A DNA stretch of 64,000 nt from Peterkaempfera sp044755465 (GTDB lineage: Bacteria; Actinomycetota; Actinomycetes; Streptomycetales; Streptomycetaceae), in NCBI RefSeq assembly GCF_044755465.1, contig NZ_JBIVRB010000001.1, positions 1 through 64,000 of the forward strand. Direction: 5' to 3'. The position numbers and the translations under genes were made by a program. The notes under the pieces are model-generated. The model searched no databases. It was not told the DNA's origin and saw only the letters and a list, made by a program, of their open reading frames with translations. Numbering within the stretch: position 1 is the first letter of the stretch; each line of letters starts with the position of its first letter. Of the stretch, positions 34,762-45,865 are shown piece after piece.

Positions 34762-36546
34762 ATGGTCGGCGGGTCGGGGGTACGGCGGGGGGCGGCGGTG
34801 CTGCTGGCCGCGCTGGCGGCCGCCGGTACGGCAGCGGCCGCGCCCGCCGCCGGGGGCGGGCGGCCGACACCCACCAGGTCACCGATCCGGCACCTGGTGG
34901 TGATCTACGACGAGAACGTCTCCTTCGACCACTACTTCGCCACCTACCCGCACGCCGCCAACACCGACGGCACGCCCTTCCACGCCGACCCCGACATCCC
35001 CCACGCCGCCAACACCGCCACCGCGCCCCGCGCCGACACCCTGGAGTCCGCCGGGCTGCTGAAGCGCAACCCCAACCAGTACGCCCCCCGGCGGCTCTCC
35101 CCCGCCGAGGCCCTGACCTGCGACCAGAACCACGACTACGCCGCCGAACAGCTCGCCTACCACGGCGGCGCGGCCGACCGGTTCGTGGAGCAGACCGAGT
35201 ACGGCAAGTGCTCCGGGCGGCTGCACGGCGACCCCGGCCTGGTGCTGGACTACTTCGACGGCAACACCGTCACCGCGCTGTGGAACTACGCCCGGCACTA
35301 CACCCTGGGCGACCGCTCCTTCGGCTCGGCGTACGGCCCGTCCACCCCCGGCGCGCTGGAACTGATCTCCGGGCAGACCCACGGCGTGGTCTCGGTCGAC
35401 CCGGCCTCCGGCTCCGAGGACCCGGTACGGACCGCCGCGCCCGACCCGTACGCGGTCGCCTCCCCGGACGCGCGGGGCGTCGGCACGATGATCAACGACC
35501 CCGACCCGGCGTTCGACGACTGCTCCGGCAACGACCGCAGCAGCGGCAGCGCGCTCGCCGCCATGCTGGGCCGCAACATCGGGAACCTGCTGAACGAGGC
35601 ACGGGTCAGCTGGGGCTGGTTCCAGGGCGGCTTCCGGCCCAGCACCCCGTGGGACGGGCTGCCCGGCCACCACGCCCGGTGCGGCGGCACCACGCACACC
35701 AATGTGGGCGGCATCCCGGTGGTCGACTACAGCCCGCACCACAACCCGTTCCAGTACTACCGGTCCACCGCCAACCCGCACCACCTGCCGCCCGCCTCGG
35801 TCGCCGAGATCGGCTACCCGGGCCCGGCCAACCACAACTACGACCTGGCGGACTTCCACGCCGCCGTCGCCGCCGGCCGCCTCCCGGCCGTCAGCTTCCT
35901 CAAGGCCGCGCAGTACCAGGACGGGCACGCCGGGTACTCCGACCCGATCGACGAGCAGCACTTCCTGGTGGACGAGATCAACCGCATCCAGCTGTCCCCG
36001 CAGTGGCCGCACACCGCCGTGGTCATCGCGTACGACGACTCCGACGGCTGGTACGACCACGTCTGGACGCCGCCGACCAACGGCTCCCGGGACACCACGC
36101 CCGCCGCCGGGGGCGGCCCGACCGACGGCCCCGCCTGCCAGGCCGGACCCCCGGCGGCCCTGGGCTTCCAGGACCGCTGCGGGCCGGGGCCGCGCCAGCC
36201 GCTGCTGGTGGTCTCCCCATACGCCAGGGTCGGCCACATCGACCACACGCCCACCGAGCAGGCGTCCATCACGGCCTTCATCGAGGACAACTGGCGCACC
36301 GGCCGGATCGGCGGCGCCTCCTTCGACGGCCGGGCGGGCACCCTGGTGCACGCCTTCGACTTCGACCACCCGCACCGCACCCGGATGCTGCTCAACCCGG
36401 ACGGCTCGGTCCGCTCGGTCACCCCCATCCCGCCGACCCCGGCCGACGACCCCTCCCCCGTCCTCCCCGCCACCCTGGCCACCGCCCTGGCCGCCACCGC
36501 CCTCGCCGCCGGCCGCACCCTCACCCGCCACCACCCCCGGCCGTAG
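34762..36546 (+). CDS. Secreted phosphoesterase (phospholipase C / acid phosphatase family)
   Basis: The protein is 594 aa. ATG 34762 follows GAGAGG. A signal peptide (residues 1-27) precedes a phosphoesterase domain starting HLVVIYDENVSFDHYFATYPHA, where D and N are the usual catalytic/metal residues, with later YDDSDGWYDHVW, PTEQASITAFIEDNW and a metal-binding His cluster. A C-terminal hydrophobic helix (about 560-585) plus basic tail suggests surface anchoring. It follows efeB by 94 bp in the same direction. The substrate could be phospholipid or a phosphomonoester. Confidence 0.88.
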   Translation: MVGGSGVRRGAAVLLAALAAAGTAAAAPAAGGGRPTPTRSPIRHLVVIYDENVSFDHYFATYPHAANTDGTPFHADPDIPHAANTATAPRADTLESAGLLKRNPNQYAPRRLSPAEALTCDQNHDYAAEQLAYHGGAADRFVEQTEYGKCSGRLHGDPGLVLDYFDGNTVTALWNYARHYTLGDRSFGSAYGPSTPGALELISGQTHGVVSVDPASGSEDPVRTAAPDPYAVASPDARGVGTMINDPDPAFDDCSGNDRSSGSALAAMLGRNIGNLLNEARVSWGWFQGGFRPSTPWDGLPGHHARCGGTTHTNVGGIPVVDYSPHHNPFQYYRSTANPHHLPPASVAEIGYPGPANHNYDLADFHAAVAAGRLPAVSFLKAAQYQDGHAGYSDPIDEQHFLVDEINRIQLSPQWPHTAVVIAYDDSDGWYDHVWTPPTNGSRDTTPAAGGGPTDGPACQAGPPAALGFQDRCGPGPRQPLLVVSPYARVGHIDHTPTEQASITAFIEDNWRTGRIGGASFDGRAGTLVHAFDFDHPHRTRMLLNPDGSVRSVTPIPPTPADDPSPVLPATLATALAATALAAGRTLTRHHPRP

Positions 36547-36555
36547 CCCCCGCCC

Positions 36556-38040
36556 TCAGCCGTAGAGCTCCTCCAGCCCGATCAGCAGCGCACCGCACCG
36601 CGCCGCCTCGGCCCGCAGCGGGTCGCTGAACCCGGCGGCGCTGAAGCAGGCGAGGGCGCAGCGGCCGGTGTCCAGGCCGCGCGTGGCAAGGACCTCTGCG
36701 GCCCGCCGGAGCCGCTCCAGGTGCCCGAGGCCCATGACGGTGCCCCACTTGGCCTCGCCGAGCAGCGCGACGGCGGGTCTGCTGCCTCCCGAGCCGGGCT
36801 CGACCACCGCCACGTCGATCTCGATCTGCCGCCGCGCCACCGGGTCGACGACGACACCGCCGCCGACCTGCCCCAGGCTGCCGTCCAGCAGGGCGCTGCC
36901 CGGACCGAGCAGGTAGGCGCGGCACATCTCCTTGAAGTGCGGGCCCGCGACCTGTGCCGCGAAACGCTCGGCCGACTGCGACCACACCTGCGCCGCCTGG
37001 CCGCCCTCCAACCGGGCCCAGGACGGGCGCAGCACCGCCTCGTAGAAGTTGATCAGCGGTTCGGTGATGCGGTACTGCGACTTCCCGGCCCGGAACACAT
37101 CCGCCTCCCGGACCAGCAGATGGCTGTCCTCCAGCACGTTGAGCGGATGGGAGATGTCCACCGACTTCCGGCCGATGTATCCCGCGATTCCACCGCGCGT
37201 GGTGTTGCCCTCGGCGACCGCCGCCAGGACGGAGTGGTAGAGGGCGGTGTCCCGGATGTCGGCTTCCTCGGCGAGCAGGTACCGGGCCTCGCGGAAGAGC
37301 GGGCTGAGCGGGGAGAGGACAGTGCGGCAGAGCCAGTCGTCGAACCCGGCCAGGCTCTCCGGGACGTCGTCGGCGAGGAACTGCCGCCGGTAGGCCGGTG
37401 TGCCGCCCAGCACCGCGTGGAGCCGGGCCGCGAGCGCGGGACTGTCCGCGACGCCCCAGAAGTCGGCGGCCGACCGGTATCCGAACGGCCGGACGACCAG
37501 TTCCAGCTGAGCCCGCCCGCGCAGCGGCGCGGTGCTGGCCAGCAGACCGCCCATCACGGACATCGCGGAGCCGCACAGCAGCAGCCGCATCCGGCTCCCC
37601 GCCACCTGGAAGCGGTCGATCTCCCGCTGGATGAGGGAGGGGAGTTCCGGAGCCGCCTTCTCCAGGTACGGAAACTCGTCGATGACCACGAGCACGGGCC
37701 CCTCGCCCCGGTCGGGTGCGGCCAGTCCGAAAAGGTACGAGACCGCGTCGTCCCAGGTGGCGAAGGAGAACGGGGCCGGTGAGCCCGCATGGTCGGCCAG
37801 CGCGGCGCCGAACTGCCGCAGTGACTCTCCGGCAGTCGCGGCCGTGGCTCCGAAGTAGAAGCCACCCAGTTGTTCGACCAGGGCGCGCAGCAGATACGTC
37901 TTGCCCATCCGGCGCCTGCCGCTGACCACCCCGAGCATGGCGTGCGGGGCGGACCGGGTCGCGAAGGCCGCGAGGCCGCTCCACTCGGCTTCCCTGGCGA
38001 AGACGTGGGGCGGCTTACCGGGTCCTGTCGTCCGCTGCAC
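36556..38040 (-). CDS. Archaeal-type AAA ATPase with C-terminal DUF234/nuclease-like domain
   Basis: The protein is 494 aa. GTG 38040 is preferred to GTG 38046 because GGAGG (38051-38047) is 6 nt from the former and abuts the latter. Walker A is unusual (VVSGRRRMGKTYLL, about residue 39). Walker B is VLVVIDEFPYLEK, and a sensor-like LLLCGSAMS follows. A winged-helix region lies about 250-320. The end has E-I-D-V-A-V-V and LLGEAKWG, resembling a PD-(D/E)xK core. Such proteins are frequent in archaea and sporadic in actinobacteria, with unknown function. A 35-bp palindrome just upstream suggests tight regulation. Confidence 0.82.
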   Translation of the reverse strand: MQRTTGPGKPPHVFAREAEWSGLAAFATRSAPHAMLGVVSGRRRMGKTYLLRALVEQLGGFYFGATAATAGESLRQFGAALADHAGSPAPFSFATWDDAVSYLFGLAAPDRGEGPVLVVIDEFPYLEKAAPELPSLIQREIDRFQVAGSRMRLLLCGSAMSVMGGLLASTAPLRGRAQLELVVRPFGYRSAADFWGVADSPALAARLHAVLGGTPAYRRQFLADDVPESLAGFDDWLCRTVLSPLSPLFREARYLLAEEADIRDTALYHSVLAAVAEGNTTRGGIAGYIGRKSVDISHPLNVLEDSHLLVREADVFRAGKSQYRITEPLINFYEAVLRPSWARLEGGQAAQVWSQSAERFAAQVAGPHFKEMCRAYLLGPGSALLDGSLGQVGGGVVVDPVARRQIEIDVAVVEPGSGGSRPAVALLGEAKWGTVMGLGHLERLRRAAEVLATRGLDTGRCALACFSAAGFSDPLRAEAARCGALLIGLEELYG

Positions 38041-38055
38041 CGACACCCTCCAATC

Positions 38056-38090
38056 GTAAGGACCACACCCCTAAGGAGTGTAGTCCTTAC
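38056..38090. promoter_or_regulatory. 35-bp near-perfect palindrome upstream of ATPase gene
   Basis: Outer arms GTAAGGAC and GTCCTTAC are perfect. Inside, only two pairs and the central A/T position break symmetry around CCTAAGG. It lies 4 bp from the SD of the ATPase gene and contains a leftward TACACT (38082-38077) that could be the -10. It is most likely an operator. A recombination site is the alternative. Confidence 0.75.
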
Positions 38091-38206
38091 CGAAGGGCCT
38101 GGGCTGTCTCCGGCGGGAAGCCCTGGTCAGCCGGTGTGGGGGCGGGGGGCGGGGGTAGGCGGACCGGTCGCGGAGCGAGACGGCGGAGCGAGGACGGGGT
38201 GAGGGC

Positions 38207-38590
38207 ATGCGATGGAGGCGGCGGTCGGACCGGCGGGCGCGGGGGACGGTGGTGTACGGGCCGTACCAGCCGCCCGAGCGCCCGCACCGGCAGCGGCAGC
38301 CCCGGCCACGGGCCGGGACCGAGCCACGGACCGCCCGCAGCGACCTGGGGTTCCGCCGGACGCTGTCGCGGATCTTCGCGCCGCTGTTCGTGCTCGGGGC
38401 GGCCCTGTTCGCGGTGCTCGCCTGGCGGGCTGGCTCCGGCGGCGCCGCGCCCAACCGGGGCACCTACATCGTCTTCGCCGCGATCTGCGCCGCCCTGGCC
38501 GTCATCGCCGTGATCGACCTGGCCGTGGTCGCCCGCCGGATGGTGGAGCAGCAGGCGGCCGACCGCAGGCAGCGGACCGAGCGCCGGTAG
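38207..38590 (+). CDS. DUF6343-like small membrane protein
   Basis: The protein is 127 aa. The N-terminal half is basic and Pro-rich. GTEPRTARSDLGFRRTLSRIFAPLFVLGAALFAVLAW (one helix) is followed by a second helix (YIVFAAICAALAVIAVIDLAVVA) and a charged tail. The G-T-E-P-x-T-A-R-S-x-L-G pattern recalls the streptomycete DUF6343 family, assigned from memory. The function is unknown. Confidence 0.65.
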   Translation: MRWRRRSDRRARGTVVYGPYQPPERPHRQRQPRPRAGTEPRTARSDLGFRRTLSRIFAPLFVLGAALFAVLAWRAGSGGAAPNRGTYIVFAAICAALAVIAVIDLAVVARRMVEQQAADRRQRTERR

Positions 38591-38654
38591 GCGCCGACTG
38601 CCGCCCCCGTGCTCCGGTGCGGCAGTCGGCGGTGCGCCGGTCAGCTCCGGCGCA

Positions 38655-39800
38655 TCAGCTCCAGCGCAGGACCGCGCCGAGGCCGCCGGCCGGTCCCGGC
38701 ACGCCGTCGGGGACCAGCAGTACTTCGGCGTCGGCGGCGGCCGCGCAGCGCAGCAGCGCGTCACCGGCCGGGACGGAGACCGGGTCCGGGACGCCCATGG
38801 CGCGGACCTGGCCGCGCTGGACGGCGACCTGGTCGGGTTCGGGGCCGACCCAGACCGGCTGCCGCCCGTAGGCGCCCTGCTCCGCCAGCAGCAGCGCCGC
38901 CACCTGGCGGCTGCGGGCGGCGTCCACCACGGCGGGCACGCCCTCGGCCGCGCCGCCCGGGGCGCTGTCGGGGCCGAGCGCGCCGTGCTCGCCGGGTCGG
39001 CCGCGTCCGGCGTGGAAGCGGCTGAGGGCTTCGGTCAGCCGCTGCCCGGTGTACTGCTCGCAGGCCGCGATGATCTCCTGGTCCAGCAGCCGCTTGGACG
39101 CGCCCGCCCCCCGGCTGCCGCCGTCCACCTGGATCGTGGCCGCCCGCAGCGGTTCGGGCAGCCGCTGGTGGACGGCCCGCTGGTCCTTGGGGTCACCGCA
39201 CAGCACCAGCAGCTCGGCGCCGCTCTGCGCGAACCGGCGGGCGAGTTCGCCGTCGACCTGGCCCGCCACCCGCTTGCGCTGCTCCTCGACCCGGTTCCGG
39301 TAGTGCCACTCGGCCCGGTCGGCGGGTACGGTGCGGTGCCCCCTGGCCTGGAAGTCCCGGCCGTCCACGCTGCCGAGCGACCGGTTGCCCCGGGGGTGGC
39401 GCAGCTCCAGGTCGGCGCCGCCTCGATCGACGTACGCGACCAGGCAGAGCGGATCGTCGTCCAGCAGGCCGACCAGCGGGGCGATGTGCGGCAGTGCCGA
39501 CCAGGCGGTCTCCACAGCGGTCGGGGAGACGTCCAGGGGCAGATCGAGCACCACCTCGCCGTGGGCGGCGAAGACCGCCCGGCCGGCCGGGGCGCGGGAG
39601 ACGGCCTCCTCGGTGAGCCGGTCGAGCACGGCCTGCCGGGTGCGGTCGTCGGCGCCCTGGGCGAGCAGGGATTCGGCGACCGCGCGCACGCGCAGCTGCT
39701 GGAGCTTGGCGGCGTCGGCCGTCTCGCGCGAGGTGTCCAGGTAGACCGAGGCCCAGGGGCCGTGGTGGTCGAGAAGTGGTCTGAGAAAGCCTGTTTCCAT
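38655..39800 (-). CDS. Bacterial eRF1-like protein (baeRF / Vms1-Ankzf1-type)
   Basis: The protein is 381 aa. ATG 39800 is preceded by GGGGAG. The sequence opens FLRPLLDHHGPWASVYLDTSR and has ELLVLCGDPKDQRAVHQRLP, AGQVDGELARRFAQ and a C-terminal release-factor-like domain (AVVDAARSRQVAALLLAEQGAYGRQPVWVG). This layout is found in actinobacterial Rv2629-like proteins, related to eRF1/Vms1 and linked to ribosomes or peptidyl-tRNA hydrolysis. The catalytic GGQ is not obvious. It is divergent from the CysRS-like gene. Confidence 0.82.
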   Translation of the reverse strand: METGFLRPLLDHHGPWASVYLDTSRETADAAKLQQLRVRAVAESLLAQGADDRTRQAVLDRLTEEAVSRAPAGRAVFAAHGEVVLDLPLDVSPTAVETAWSALPHIAPLVGLLDDDPLCLVAYVDRGGADLELRHPRGNRSLGSVDGRDFQARGHRTVPADRAEWHYRNRVEEQRKRVAGQVDGELARRFAQSGAELLVLCGDPKDQRAVHQRLPEPLRAATIQVDGGSRGAGASKRLLDQEIIAACEQYTGQRLTEALSRFHAGRGRPGEHGALGPDSAPGGAAEGVPAVVDAARSRQVAALLLAEQGAYGRQPVWVGPEPDQVAVQRGQVRAMGVPDPVSVPAGDALLRCAAAADAEVLLVPDGVPGPAGGLGAVLRWS

Positions 39801-39953
39801 GATCTCCCCAATCTCGGGGACACTGTTCGCAACCGAGTCCGTCTCCTACCCGGGCCACCCCGGCGAATGCGTCGCGCCGGACGGGCGTGCGTACCCGCCG
39901 CCCTGGGCACGAGGCAACCAGGGGCCAGCTGTACCGACCGCCTGGAGGACTCC

Positions 39954-40748
39954 TTGGCCACCGACCGGCTCATCCCCGGCTCCCGCCGGACCTTGCTGCG
40001 GGTCTACGCCGACGCGTCGTGCGCGGACGGTCGACCGCACCTGGCCGATCTGCGGGTGCTGCTGGTCTGCGATGTGCTGCTGCGGACCGCCGCGCTCGGC
40101 GGGCGGCAGTCCGTGGTGGGGCTGGGTCTGCCGGAGCTGGCGCCGGACCAGGTCAAGGCGCTGGTCCGCGACGCCGAGCTGCTGGGCATCCACCCGCCGA
40201 CCGTGCAGGCGGGCTTCCGGGACGTCCCGGCGGCGCTGGGCGGTCCGGCGGACGTACGGGTGGTCGGCCACGGCGTCGCGGTCGGCGGCGGGCCAGACGG
40301 CTCGCGGATCGGCGGCTCACGGGTCGACAGCTCGCGGATCGACGTCGGCGCGGCCCCGTTCAGCGCGGAGGCGGACGCCGACGCCGAGACGCTCTTCCCC
40401 GGCCTGCTGGCCACCGACCCGCAGACGCTGCGGCTGGCGCTGCTGCGGTACGCCCCGGGGGCGCCCGCCGGGCTGACCCCGGCGGCGCTGGCCGACGCCG
40501 GGACCACGCTCGCACGCTGGCGCGGGCTGGTCGCGCAGTGGGCGCGGGAGCCGTCCCGGCCGGTGCACGCCGAGACCGTACGGGCGGCGCGGGAGCTGCT
40601 GGCCGAGCGGCTGGACACCGCTGCCGTGCTGGAGCTGCTGCGGGGGCTGGCGGAGGTGGGCGAGGTGCCGGCGGGGACGCGGTTCGAGACGTTCGTGTAT
40701 CTGGACCGGGTGCTGGCGCTGGAGCTGTCCCGCGAGATCGGGTACTGA
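39954..40748 (+). CDS. Degenerate cysteinyl-tRNA-synthetase-like protein
   Basis: The protein is 264 aa from TTG 39954, 5 nt after GGAGG; no ATG or GTG is available nearby in frame. RVYADASCADGRPHLADLRVLLVCDVLLR aligns in order with the CysRS start (V-C-G-x-T-x-Y-x-x-x-H-I-G-H-A-R), but the second His is replaced (H-L-A-D-L-R). ELLGIHPP corresponds to the next conserved region. The C-terminal half resembles the CysRS DALR end (LRLALLRYAP to VYLDRVLALELS). The zinc cysteines and KMSKS are missing, and length is little over half of CysRS. A non-catalytic paralogue is inferred. Confidence 0.65.
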   Translation: MATDRLIPGSRRTLLRVYADASCADGRPHLADLRVLLVCDVLLRTAALGGRQSVVGLGLPELAPDQVKALVRDAELLGIHPPTVQAGFRDVPAALGGPADVRVVGHGVAVGGGPDGSRIGGSRVDSSRIDVGAAPFSAEADADAETLFPGLLATDPQTLRLALLRYAPGAPAGLTPAALADAGTTLARWRGLVAQWAREPSRPVHAETVRAARELLAERLDTAAVLELLRGLAEVGEVPAGTRFETFVYLDRVLALELSREIGY

Positions 40749-40802
40749 GCACCGGGCCCGCGACGGCTGGGCACCGGGCCCGCGACGGCGATCGGAGGCG
40801 AC

Positions 40803-41450
40803 ATGACCAGCGAGACGGTCGAGGTGGCCGCCGGAGATTCTGTCCTCACCGGCGACCTCGCGCTGCCCGAGCGGCCGCGCGGCATGGTGCTGTTCGCGCA
40901 CGGCAGCGGCAGTTCACGGCAGAGCCCGCGCAACCGGGCCGTGGCGGAGGCGCTGCGGCGGGCCGGGCTGGGCACGCTGCTGCTGGACCTGCTGACCGAG
41001 GCCGAGGAGCGGGCGGACCGGGTGAGCGCCGAGTACCGCTTCGACATCCCGCTGCTGGGCCGGCGGCTGGTCGCGGCGGTGGACGCGCTGGCCGCCCGGC
41101 CCGCGACGGCCGGGCTGCCGCTGGGTGTCTTCGGCGCGAGCACCGGCGCGGCGGCGGCGCTGGTGGCGGCGGCCGAGCGGCCGGAGGGCGTACGGGCCGT
41201 GGTGTCCCGGGGCGGGCGGCCCGATCTGGCGGCCGAGGTGCTGGAGCAGGTGCGGGCACCCGTACTGCTGCTGGTCGGCGGCGCGGACCGCGAGGTGCTG
41301 GGGCTCAACATCCTGGCCGCCGAGTGGCTGGCGGGCCCGCACACGGTGACCGTCGTCCCCGGGGCGACCCATCTGTTCGAGGAGCCCGGCGCGCTGGAGC
41401 GGGTGGCCGACGCCGCCGCCGAATGGTTCCTGCGGATGGCCGACGACTGA
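40803..41450 (+). CDS. Alpha/beta hydrolase (dienelactone-hydrolase-like)
   Basis: The protein is 215 aa. ATG 40803 follows CGGAGG. The nucleophile elbow GVFGASTGAAAAL has Ser near residue 113, an acid lies in LVGGADREV, and His in VVPGATHLFEEPG completes the triad. The oxyanion region is LFAHGSGSSRQSPRN. The family hydrolyses esters or lactones. The substrate is unknown. It follows the CysRS-like gene by 54 bp and may share its transcript. Confidence 0.88.
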   Translation: MTSETVEVAAGDSVLTGDLALPERPRGMVLFAHGSGSSRQSPRNRAVAEALRRAGLGTLLLDLLTEAEERADRVSAEYRFDIPLLGRRLVAAVDALAARPATAGLPLGVFGASTGAAAALVAAAERPEGVRAVVSRGGRPDLAAEVLEQVRAPVLLLVGGADREVLGLNILAAEWLAGPHTVTVVPGATHLFEEPGALERVADAAAEWFLRMADD

Positions 41451-41558
41451 CCGCCCTGCCTGGGGCGTACCCCGCGATCGACGAGGCCGTGGTGCACCCA
41501 GGGCCCGGTGGCGCCGATCACGGCGGACGGCCGTCGCCACCGTGCGATGCTGGGATGC

Positions 41559-41996
41559 ATGACCCTGGAGGACCTGGTACTGCTGCGCCGCGCCCGGGAC
41601 GTGATGGACCGCGACTACGCACGGCCGCTGGACGTCGCCGCGCTGGCGAACGTCGCCCTGATGTCACCCGGGCACTTCTCCCGCAGCTTCCGCGCCGCCT
41701 TCGGGGAAACGCCTTACCGCTATCTGATGACCCGCCGCGTGGAGCGGGCGAAGGCGCTGCTGCGGCGGGGCGACCTGAGCGTGACGGAGGTCTGCTTCGC
41801 GGTCGGCTGCACCTCGCTGGGGTCGTTCAGCTCGCGCTTCACCGAGCTGGTCGGCGAGAGCCCCAGCGCCTACCGGGCCCGCCGCCACGAGGCCGGCGCC
41901 GCGATCCCGGCCTGCATCGCCAAGATCCTCACCAGACCGATCAGAACGAACAGACCGATCAGGATCGGAGAAGCGGATGCCGCCGCCGCCTCGTAG
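41559..41996 (+). CDS. AraC-family transcriptional regulator (DNA-binding domain only)
   Basis: The protein is 145 aa from ATG 41559 (ATG 41547 is an alternative). It is a stand-alone AraC HTH pair: AALANVALMSPGHFSRSFRAAFGETPYRYL and VTEVCFAVGCTSLGSFSSRFTELVGESPSAYRARR. The effector domain is absent, and the tail TRPIRTNRPIRIGE is encoded by a 12-bp direct repeat. It lies 10 bp before the VOC gene and likely controls it. The UvrA2 gene follows. Confidence 0.88.
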   Translation: MTLEDLVLLRRARDVMDRDYARPLDVAALANVALMSPGHFSRSFRAAFGETPYRYLMTRRVERAKALLRRGDLSVTEVCFAVGCTSLGSFSSRFTELVGESPSAYRARRHEAGAAIPACIAKILTRPIRTNRPIRIGEADAAAAS

Positions 41997-42006
41997 CGTC
42001 TAAGGC

Positions 42007-42423
42007 ATGGACATCAAGCTCTCGCAGTGTTTCATCGCCGTCGACGACCATGACAAGGCGCTCGCCTTCTACCGCGACGTCCTCGGCCTGGAGGTACGCA
42101 ATGACGTCGCCTTCGAGGGGATGCGCTGGGTGACCGTCGGCTCGCCCACGCAGCCGGGTGTGGAGATCGTCCTCGAACCGCCGCTCGCCGACCCCAACGC
42201 CTCGCCGGCCGACCGGCAGGCGATGGCGGAGCTGCTGGCCAAGGGCCTGCTGCGCGGCGTGATCTTCTCCACCGACGACTGCGACGCCACCTTCGAACGC
42301 ATCCGGACCGCCGGCGGGGAGGTGCTTCAGGAGCCGATCGACCAGCCGTACGGCGTCCGCGACTGCGCCTTCCGCGACCCGGCCGGGAACATGATCCGCT
42401 TCAACCAGCCCCGCAAGCGGTAG
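42007..42423 (+). CDS. VOC-family protein
   Basis: The protein is 138 aa. ATG 42007 has no SD, and TAGCGT (41994-41999), overlapping the araC stop, ends 7 nt upstream, so a leaderless transcript is possible in addition to readthrough from araC. The fold is complete: FIAVDDHDKALAFYRDVLGLEVRND, a central loop, GVIFSTDDCDATFERI and DCAFRDPAGNMIRF. AraC-VOC pairs of this kind are common in Streptomyces. A role in binding or detoxifying a drug-like compound is inference. Confidence 0.88.
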   Translation: MDIKLSQCFIAVDDHDKALAFYRDVLGLEVRNDVAFEGMRWVTVGSPTQPGVEIVLEPPLADPNASPADRQAMAELLAKGLLRGVIFSTDDCDATFERIRTAGGEVLQEPIDQPYGVRDCAFRDPAGNMIRFNQPRKR

Positions 42424-42584
42424 CGAGCGGCCGGCTGCGGCCCGGCAGGTGCACGGCCCGGCCGCCGCCGCGACCGCGTCGGCGGCGCGAAAACCCACCC
42501 GTACTGCTCGAAACCGGTCGGACCGAGCAGCCAGGCGACACGACGGAGACCGCGAAGGCGGCCCGCCCGACAGACGGAGACACG

Positions 42585-44969
<2,385 letters not shown>

Positions 44970-44978
<9 letters not shown>

Positions 44979-45015
44979 CGCGGCGGGGCCGACCACCCCC
45001 GCCGCGTCAGGCGCC
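44970..45015. terminator. Terminator, perfect 19-bp stem containing the uvrA2 stop
   Basis: Arms 44970-44988 and 44997-45015 pair fully around an 8-nt loop. The TGA (44976-44978) lies in the 5' arm, so terminating ribosomes would cover half of the stem. Confidence 0.88.
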
Positions 45016-45048
45016 GTCGCGGGGCCTGCCCGCCGTAGGGTGGGCAGC

Positions 45049-45810
45049 ATGGCGGCGACGACCCTCCCCGGCCCGCTCTCCCACCTCGCCCCGGTGCTGG
45101 ACCACTACGGCTACTGGGCGGTCGGCGCCCTGGTCGCGGTGGAGGACTTCGGGGTCCCGGTGCCGGGGGAGACCATCCTGGTCGCCGCAGCGGTCTACGC
45201 CGGTGCCGGGCGGCTGGACATCGCCGCCGTGGTGCTGATCGCGCTGGCCGCCGCCGTGGTCGGGGACAACATCGGCTATGTGGTCGGGCGCACCGGCGGG
45301 CGGGCGTTCGTGCACCGCTGGGGCCGCTATGTGCTGCTCACCCCGGAGCGCTTCGGCAAGGCGGAGGACTTCTTCACCCGGCGCGGCCCGGCGGTGGTGA
45401 CCATCGCCCGGTTCGTGGAGGGGCTGCGGCAGGCCAACGGCATCATCGCGGGCACCACCGGGATGCACTGGCGTACCTTCCTGCTGTTCAACGCGCTGGG
45501 CGCGGCGCTCTGGGTCGGCCTCTGGGCGGGGGTCGGCTATCTGGCGGGCTCGCACATCGACGCGGTGTACGCGGAGGTGAGCCGCTACCAGAGCTATCTG
45601 CTGATCGCCCTGGGCGTCGCCGTCGTCGGCTTCGTCGCGCACCGGCTGGTGCGACGCCGCCGGGGCCGCCGCACGACGGGCGCGGACGCGGACGCGGGCG
45701 CGGACGCGGGCGCGGACGCGGACGCGGACGCGGACGGCGGAGCGCACCGGCAGGGCGGATCGCACCGGGCGGACCGGGCGGACCGGGCTGATGAGGCGGA
45801 CGAGGGGTAA
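45049..45810 (+). CDS. DedA-family membrane protein
   Basis: The protein is 253 aa. ATG 45049 lacks an SD, and TAGGGT (45036-45041) ends 7 nt upstream, so it appears leaderless. DedA signatures are VEDFGVPVPGET, GDNIGYVVGRTGG, FFTRRGPAVVTIARFVEGLRQANGIIAG and GAALWVGLWAGVGYLAG. These proteins act in membrane lipid (undecaprenyl-phosphate or phospholipid) translocation. The C-terminal tail is an Asp/Ala repeat followed by ADRADRADEADE, encoded by 6- and 9-bp repeats. Confidence 0.9.
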   Translation: MAATTLPGPLSHLAPVLDHYGYWAVGALVAVEDFGVPVPGETILVAAAVYAGAGRLDIAAVVLIALAAAVVGDNIGYVVGRTGGRAFVHRWGRYVLLTPERFGKAEDFFTRRGPAVVTIARFVEGLRQANGIIAGTTGMHWRTFLLFNALGAALWVGLWAGVGYLAGSHIDAVYAEVSRYQSYLLIALGVAVVGFVAHRLVRRRRGRRTTGADADAGADAGADADADADGGAHRQGGSHRADRADRADEADEG

Positions 45811-45865
45811 GGCGCGCCACAGCCCGGCGGGGCATACCGGGCTATGCTCCGGCCGGGAGGACCCT

